A stretch of DNA of 19,106 nucleotides, taken from Desulfuromonadales bacterium (GTDB taxonomy: Bacteria > Desulfobacterota > Desulfuromonadia > Desulfuromonadales > BM103). Shown here one piece after another: positions 15,265-19,106 of this stretch (position 1 is the first letter of the stretch; every line of letters starts with the position of its first letter). The stretch is from positions 1 through 19,106 of the forward strand of contig DAOWJU010000190.1 in the NCBI GenBank assembly GCA_030640215.1, written 5' to 3'. Both the position numbers and the translations under genes were made by a program. A model generated the notes under the pieces. It did no database searches. It was given only the letters and a program-made list of their open reading frames with translations, and was not told where the DNA came from.

Positions 15265-15316
15265 GACTAAAACAAACATGCCACAACGAAACAAAAGGGG
15301 CGCGACTAAAACAAAC
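15265..15316 (-). repeat. 13-bp direct repeat at the rpoN 3' end
   Basis: GACTAAAACAAAC occurs twice, at 15265-15277 and 15304-15316, 39 bases apart. The second copy spans the rpoN stop codon and its last Leu-Phe codons. It looks like a short duplication of the rpoN end. Confidence 0.6.
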
Positions 15317-16751
15317 GCTTGCGTTGAGTAGAAGAACCGACGCCTAACATCTCCCGATACTTGGTCACAGTCCGTCTGGCAATATCAATGCCCTGGTCGT
15401 GCAGGATTTCAACAATTTTCTGATCTGAAAATGGCTTACGACTGTTCTCAACAGAAATTATTTCCTTGATCTTGCTTTTCACGCTTTCCGAAGCTATTGA
15501 GTCTCCCTCGGTTGTGTTGATACCACTATTAAAGAAGTATTTCAGTTCAAAAAGGCCCTGTGGTGTCTGAACATATTTATTAGTCGTCACACGGCTGACA
15601 GTAGATTCGTGCATCTCAATATCTTCTGCAACATCACGCAGAACCAGAGGCTTGAGATGGGCAACTCCCCGGTCAAAAAAGTCCCGTTGAAATTTAACAA
15701 TGCTCTTGGTGACACGATAAATCGTCCGTTGACGCTGATGAATACTCTTGATCAACCAAAGAGCACCACGTAGTTTTTCCTGAATATACTCACCGGCTTT
15801 TTTATCAACCTGTGCAGCGCCGGACAGAGCACTACGATAAAAGGAGTTGATCCGTAAATTGGGCAAACCCTCGTCATTGAGGACAACGATGTACTCGTCA
15901 CTGACTTTGTGCACAAAGATATCGGGGATAATGTAATGGACATCTTCCTGACCATATTGACTGCCAGGGCGAGGATCCAGACTACTGATGAATTTGGCAG
16001 CAGAGAAGATTTCATCCAAGGAAACCTGGAGACTTCTGGCAATCACCTGATAACGACGATTTTCCAACTCGTCAAGGTGATCTCTCAGAATAACGGCAGT
16101 AATGTCCTCTGACATCTCCAACTGTTCAAGTTGCTTAAGAAGGCACTCCTGAAGATTGCGACTGGCAACACCGGGAGGATCGAAATTCTGAACCGCCGCG
16201 AGAATTCTCTCAACATATTCACAATCACAACCAGCCTGTGCGGCGAGTTCTTGGACAGAAACATGCAGGTAGCCATTATCATCCACGTTGCCAATAATTT
16301 CACAGGCAATAGCTCTTTCCTGACTTTCCAGCCGTGAGAGATTCAGCTGCCACAAAAGATGGTCAGACAAAGAAGGTTTTCTGGTTAACAGGTTTTCGTA
16401 GGAAGGCCGATCTTCATCATCCTCATAGCTGTCCGCAGTGGTACCACCCAGGCTGTAGCTTTCCAGATAGGTTTTCCAGTCAATATCCTCCATGCCACTG
16501 CGATCGTCTTCTTTGCTGGTCTCCTGAGCTTGTTCTTCGGCTGCTTCAGCCGCCAGCTCTTCTTCATTCGCGGCTTTCTCTTCAGGGGAATCCTGTCCTT
16601 CTTCCAGGATAGGGTTTTCCTCGAGCTCTTCGCGCACAACATCCATCAACTCCATACGCGAAAGCTGCAAGAGTTTGATCGCCTGCTGTAATTGAGGCGT
16701 CATTACCAGCTGTTGGCTGAGCTTAAGTTGTTGTCTTATTTCTAAAGCCAT
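15306..16751 (-). CDS. rpoN: RNA polymerase sigma-54 factor
   Basis: RpoN directs polymerase to -24/-12 promoters that need AAA+ activators. The 481-residue protein has region I, MALEIRQQLKLSQQLVMTPQ to about 52, rich in Gln and Leu; an acidic region II to about 105; the core-binding domain; a helix-turn-helix near DIEMHESTVSRVTTNKYV; and the RpoN box ARRTVTKYRE (458-467), ending KRLF. The Shine-Dalgarno before ATG 16751 is poor (ggtgat). It follows lptB by 113 bases. That order, lptB then rpoN, is common in proteobacteria. Confidence 0.97.
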   Translation of the reverse strand: MALEIRQQLKLSQQLVMTPQLQQAIKLLQLSRMELMDVVREELEENPILEEGQDSPEEKAANEEELAAEAAEEQAQETSKEDDRSGMEDIDWKTYLESYSLGGTTADSYEDDEDRPSYENLLTRKPSLSDHLLWQLNLSRLESQERAIACEIIGNVDDNGYLHVSVQELAAQAGCDCEYVERILAAVQNFDPPGVASRNLQECLLKQLEQLEMSEDITAVILRDHLDELENRRYQVIARSLQVSLDEIFSAAKFISSLDPRPGSQYGQEDVHYIIPDIFVHKVSDEYIVVLNDEGLPNLRINSFYRSALSGAAQVDKKAGEYIQEKLRGALWLIKSIHQRQRTIYRVTKSIVKFQRDFFDRGVAHLKPLVLRDVAEDIEMHESTVSRVTTNKYVQTPQGLFELKYFFNSGINTTEGDSIASESVKSKIKEIISVENSRKPFSDQKIVEILHDQGIDIARRTVTKYREMLGVGSSTQRKRLF

Positions 16752-16839
16752 ATCACCATCATAAAGGAAAACCGTCTCAAAAGATCAATTCTTTGCAACT
16801 GACAAAAACCACACTCTCTTCAATGAACTTCAGCGTCTA

Positions 16840-16863
16840 CGACTCTGTCCGTTTTGACAGAGA
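16840..16863 (-). repeat. inverted repeat after the lptB stop
   Basis: GACTCTGTC (left) and GACAGAGAC (right) pair with one mismatch to give a stem of about 7 to 9 bp directly after lptB. There is no U-tract on the minus strand, so termination is doubtful. It could be an attenuator or a stability element between lptB and rpoN. Confidence 0.35.
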
Positions 16864-16864
16864 C

Positions 16865-17590
16865 CTAAAGCCGGAATTTTTCGCCCAGATAGATCGCTCG
16901 AGCCTTTGCGCTTTGGGCTATCTCTTCCGGAGCCCCATGCTCCAGGATACAACCTTCATTCAAGATATAGGCTCGGTCGCACGCACCCAGAGTTTCACGG
17001 ACGTTATGATCGGAAATCAACACACCAATACGGCGTTTTTTCAAGTCATTGATAATCTCCTGAATATCAAGAACCGCAATCGGATCAATTCCCGCAAAAG
17101 GTTCATCAAGCAAGATAAATTTTGGGTCAAGCACCAGAGCCCTGGCAATCTCCACACGGCGTCTTTCGCCCCCGGAAAGAGCATAGCCGTAAGATTTTGC
17201 AACATGCATCAAACGAAAATCTTCGAGTAACTGATCTTTGCGCTGCTGCTGCACTTTTTTGGATTTTTCCACCGTTTCCAGAATCGCCAGAAGATTTTGT
17301 TCAACGGTTAACTTGCGAAAAACCGAAGCCTCCTGAGGAAGGTACGAAATCCCCATTCTGGCTCTCTGGTGCATAGGCAGCTGGGTTAAATTTTCGTCGT
17401 CGAGAAATACTTCGCCCTGGTCTGGTCTGACCAGGCCCACCACCATATAAAAGGAGGTGGTCTTGCCAGCACCATTCGGGCCGAGCAGGCCAACCACTTC
17501 GCCTGATTTGAGCTCCAGATCAACGGAAGAGACCACCTGGCGCTGTTTATAGCTCTTCGACAAACCGCGTGCAGTCAGAAGATGGTTCAA
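16865..17590 (-). CDS. lptB: LPS export ABC transporter ATPase LptB
   Basis: LptB is the cytoplasmic ATPase that drives LPS extraction by LptB2FG. The 241-residue protein has Walker [10 protein letters not shown] (37-45), the Q-loop [18 protein letters not shown], the signature LSGGERRR (138-145), Walker [13 protein letters not shown] (158-169) and the H-loop SDHN (His195). FAGIDP is typical of LptB. Its ATG overlaps the lptA stop by ATGA. Confidence 0.97.
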   Translation of the reverse strand: MNHLLTARGLSKSYKQRQVVSSVDLELKSGEVVGLLGPNGAGKTTSFYMVVGLVRPDQGEVFLDDENLTQLPMHQRARMGISYLPQEASVFRKLTVEQNLLAILETVEKSKKVQQQRKDQLLEDFRLMHVAKSYGYALSGGERRRVEIARALVLDPKFILLDEPFAGIDPIAVLDIQEIINDLKKRRIGVLISDHNVRETLGACDRAYILNEGCILEHGAPEEIAQSAKARAIYLGEKFRL

Positions 17591-18087
17591 GGCTTCTTCT
17601 CCTTCTGCGGGTTAAAAACAGCATTGACCCGACCACCGGCACCACCAGTGACGACACTGCGTTGATCATTCAGATAGATCGTAATCTCTTGACCCTGAAT
17701 AAAATCATCACCGTCGCGGACTTTCGGTGAGCCAGTCAAAACAATTCGTTCCTCAATATGATAGAGAATCGCTTTGTCACTGGTTGCAATTCGCTTCCCC
17801 TGAGTGATACGTACCGAGCCCTCGGCAATAATTCTCTCAATTTCACGCTTCTCGCCTGTATACTTTACCGTAAGGCGATCACCGTGAATCGTGACGTCAT
17901 CCTGAGTAGCGACTGCATTTCCAGAGAAAACAAGGGTTTGCGCCTGGTCATCGGCTTCAAGACGATCTGAGGAGACCTCAATCGGACCACGATCTTGCTT
18001 CGGCATTTCGAGTTCTGCAAACGCTGATAGCGGTAAAAGTAATAACAAGATAGAGAGAGAAGTAAATTTCATCATAGGATGTGTCAT
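17587..18087 (-). CDS. lptA: lipopolysaccharide transport periplasmic protein LptA
   Basis: LptA forms the periplasmic beta-jellyroll bridge that carries LPS to the outer membrane. The 166-residue precursor starts with a signal peptide, [20 protein letters not shown], with cleavage expected after AFA. The OstA-like repeats follow: [40 protein letters not shown] and [18 protein letters not shown] 18087 overlaps the lptC stop by ATGA. Met5 or Met6 are alternative starts. It is coupled to lptB downstream. Confidence 0.93.
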   Translation of the reverse strand: MTHPMMKFTSLSILLLLLPLSAFAELEMPKQDRGPIEVSSDRLEADDQAQTLVFSGNAVATQDDVTIHGDRLTVKYTGEKREIERIIAEGSVRITQGKRIATSDKAILYHIEERIVLTGSPKVRDGDDFIQGQEITIYLNDQRSVVTGGAGGRVNAVFNPQKEKKP

Positions 18088-18656
18088 TCCATCTGCTTGG
18101 AGTCTAGGGACCCTTTAACATCTGCTTTCAGTTGCAAACGATCCTGTTTCAAATAAAACACCAACCCCGTGCCTTCCAGGTGCACACCGTCTGCGACCAT
18201 ACGAACATGGGCATCTGTTGTTGCCATCTGCGTTGTATGGTCGTAATCAATCGACTCAGTATACAGCGAATATCCAGCAGAATTTTCCAGAACAACATCG
18301 CCACGCAATCTGACTTGCTGATAATCATCACTGACATCACCCTTACCAGCTTTTAAAGAACCTTTCACTTCACCTTGCTCATCATAGAAGCTGAGCTGAG
18401 GAGCAACAAGTCCCAGCACCCCTGACTCAGACTGGCGTTCGACCTCTTGAGCGACTAAACGCCAACGAGCTCGGCCTTCTTCAAGATGAGTATAGTCGAT
18501 ATCCTGAAGCGAGACATCAATCCCCTTCGGCAAAGCCTTCACCAAAGACTGCAATTGGCTCTCCGTACGATATCGCAAGGCAATAACGGCCAGCAGAATC
18601 AGGGTCAGAATCAGGGCCAGAACGAGGAGTAGATTGCGGGGCTTGAAGTATCTCAT
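18084..18656 (-). CDS. lptC: LPS export system protein LptC
   Basis: LptC is a bitopic inner-membrane protein that receives LPS from LptB2FG and passes it to LptA. The 190-residue protein has one N-terminal membrane segment, NLLLVLALILTLILLAVIAL, then a periplasmic jellyroll with EGRARWRLVAQEVERQ, GVLGLVAPQLSFYDEQGEVK and AGYSLYTESIDYD. I start it at ATG 18656 (MRYFKPRN), because a longer frame to 18719 adds 21 residues with no family likeness. Neither start has a clear Shine-Dalgarno. Confidence 0.88.
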   Translation of the reverse strand: MRYFKPRNLLLVLALILTLILLAVIALRYRTESQLQSLVKALPKGIDVSLQDIDYTHLEEGRARWRLVAQEVERQSESGVLGLVAPQLSFYDEQGEVKGSLKAGKGDVSDDYQQVRLRGDVVLENSAGYSLYTESIDYDHTTQMATTDAHVRMVADGVHLEGTGLVFYLKQDRLQLKADVKGSLDSKQME

Positions 18657-18736
18657 TGACGGAAGTAAGTATAGCACCCTGAGATATTGAGTGTAAAGAG
18701 CTATATGGCAAGTTGGCATGAGAATTGAATAGAGAG

Positions 18737-19106
18737 TTAATCCTCAAAATAATGGCGTGTTACAGCTGACCAGCGGCCGGACTTCTTGAGCAGAAAATCA
18801 CAGATTTCCCTGACTGCTCCTCGCCCTCCCGGGCGTTCAGAGATCATGTCTGCAAAAGGTTTCACATCATCTACAGCGTCAGCCACTGTCGCGGCAAAAC
18901 CGACTTTCCGCATAACCGGAAGGTCGACGATATCGTCGCCGACATAAGCAACTTCCTCTGCCGTCAGTGCGAGTTTTTCCAAAATCTCGTTAAAAGGCAA
19001 GCTCTTGTCTTTGACTCCTTGATAAACCAGCTCAATACCAAGCTCTGCCGCCCTGCGTGCAACAACCTGCGACTGACGCCCGGTAATAATACCGACCTTG
19101 ATTCCC
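18737..19106 (-). CDS. kdsC: 3-deoxy-D-manno-octulosonate 8-phosphate phosphatase KdsC, 5' end outside the window
   Basis: KdsC removes the phosphate from Kdo-8-phosphate to give Kdo, the core sugar of LPS. The window holds its last 122 codons. HAD-family motif II is seen in GIKVGIITGRQSQVVARRAA, the motif III Lys probably in KDKSLPFNEIL, and motif IV in VAYVGDDIVDLPVMRKVGFA. The motif I DxD is outside the window. The tail ERPGGRGAVREICDFLL fits KdsC. The neighbouring lptC-lptA-lptB order is the usual Kdo/LPS cluster. Confidence 0.93.
   Translation of the reverse strand, partial: GIKVGIITGRQSQVVARRAAELGIELVYQGVKDKSLPFNEILEKLALTAEEVAYVGDDIVDLPVMRKVGFAATVADAVDDVKPFADMISERPGGRGAVREICDFLLKKSGRWSAVTRHYFED

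Noticed and set aside
15260..15285. Sigma-54 promoter upstream of hpf (TGGCATG-N4-TTTT)
   Set aside because: The -24 half fits, but the -12 half lacks the essential GC, so I do not call it.
18657..18719. Longer lptC start at 18719
   Set aside because: It adds 21 residues before the membrane segment without a ribosome site or family similarity.

Overview
The window looks like a chromosomal housekeeping segment of a Gram-negative bacterium. The best guess is the Desulfuromonadales/Geobacter group (Desulfobacterota, formerly Deltaproteobacteria). That placement is inference: it rests on LPS-export genes (lptC-lptA-lptB, lptF-lptG, kdsC), the order rpoN-hpf-ptsN-hprK-rapZ, and a mannose-family PTS carrying HPr kinase, a mix typical of that group. 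No phage, plasmid, insertion-sequence transposase, CRISPR, tRNA or rRNA is visible. Every long reading frame that is not a shadow belongs to a recognisable family.

Layout, left to right. (1) 1-909, minus strand: rpsB (ribosomal protein S2), cut by the window edge and ending in a KPAE tandem-repeat tail. (2) 910-1118: a divergent control region holding the rpsB promoter and a leader with hairpins, plus a perfect operator-like palindrome at a likely lptF promoter. (3) 1119-3372, plus strand: lptF-lptG, the LPS-export permease pair, ending in a decayed repeat and a strong bidirectional terminator shared with ahcY. (4) 3482-7647, minus strand: ahcY, a family-2 glycosyltransferase and metK, separated by two different palindromic intergenic repeats. 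(5) 7778-16751, minus strand: ptsI, ptsH, PTS IID, IIC, IIB, IIA, rapZ, hprK, ptsN, hpf and rpoN. (6) 16865-19106, minus strand: lptB, lptA, lptC and the 3' part of kdsC. In transcription order, blocks 6 and 5 read kdsC > lptC > lptA > lptB > rpoN > hpf > ptsN > hprK > rapZ > IIA > IIB > IIC > IID > ptsH > ptsI, mostly with overlaps or gaps of a few bases, and metK, the glycosyltransferase and ahcY follow.

How the genes work together. KdsC completes Kdo synthesis, and LptB/F/G/C/A form the inner-membrane and periplasmic part of the LPS bridge. EI and HPr can pass phosphate from PEP to the IIA/IIB/IIC/IID transporter and probably to PtsN, with HprK acting on the HPr serine and RapZ as a partner. 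RpoN and the long-form hibernation factor HPF share the cluster. MetK and AhcY are two steps of the S-adenosylmethionine cycle, with a TIGR04283-like glycosyltransferase between them.

No gene-free stretch exceeds 300 bases. The most notable non-coding signals are a 164-bp full-length imperfect palindrome with 15-bp terminal inverted repeats (6232-6395), a truncated copy of it right after lptG, an unrelated palindromic repeat (4991-5069), and a likely non-canonical CTG start for ahcY. I did not find a clearly new multi-gene system.
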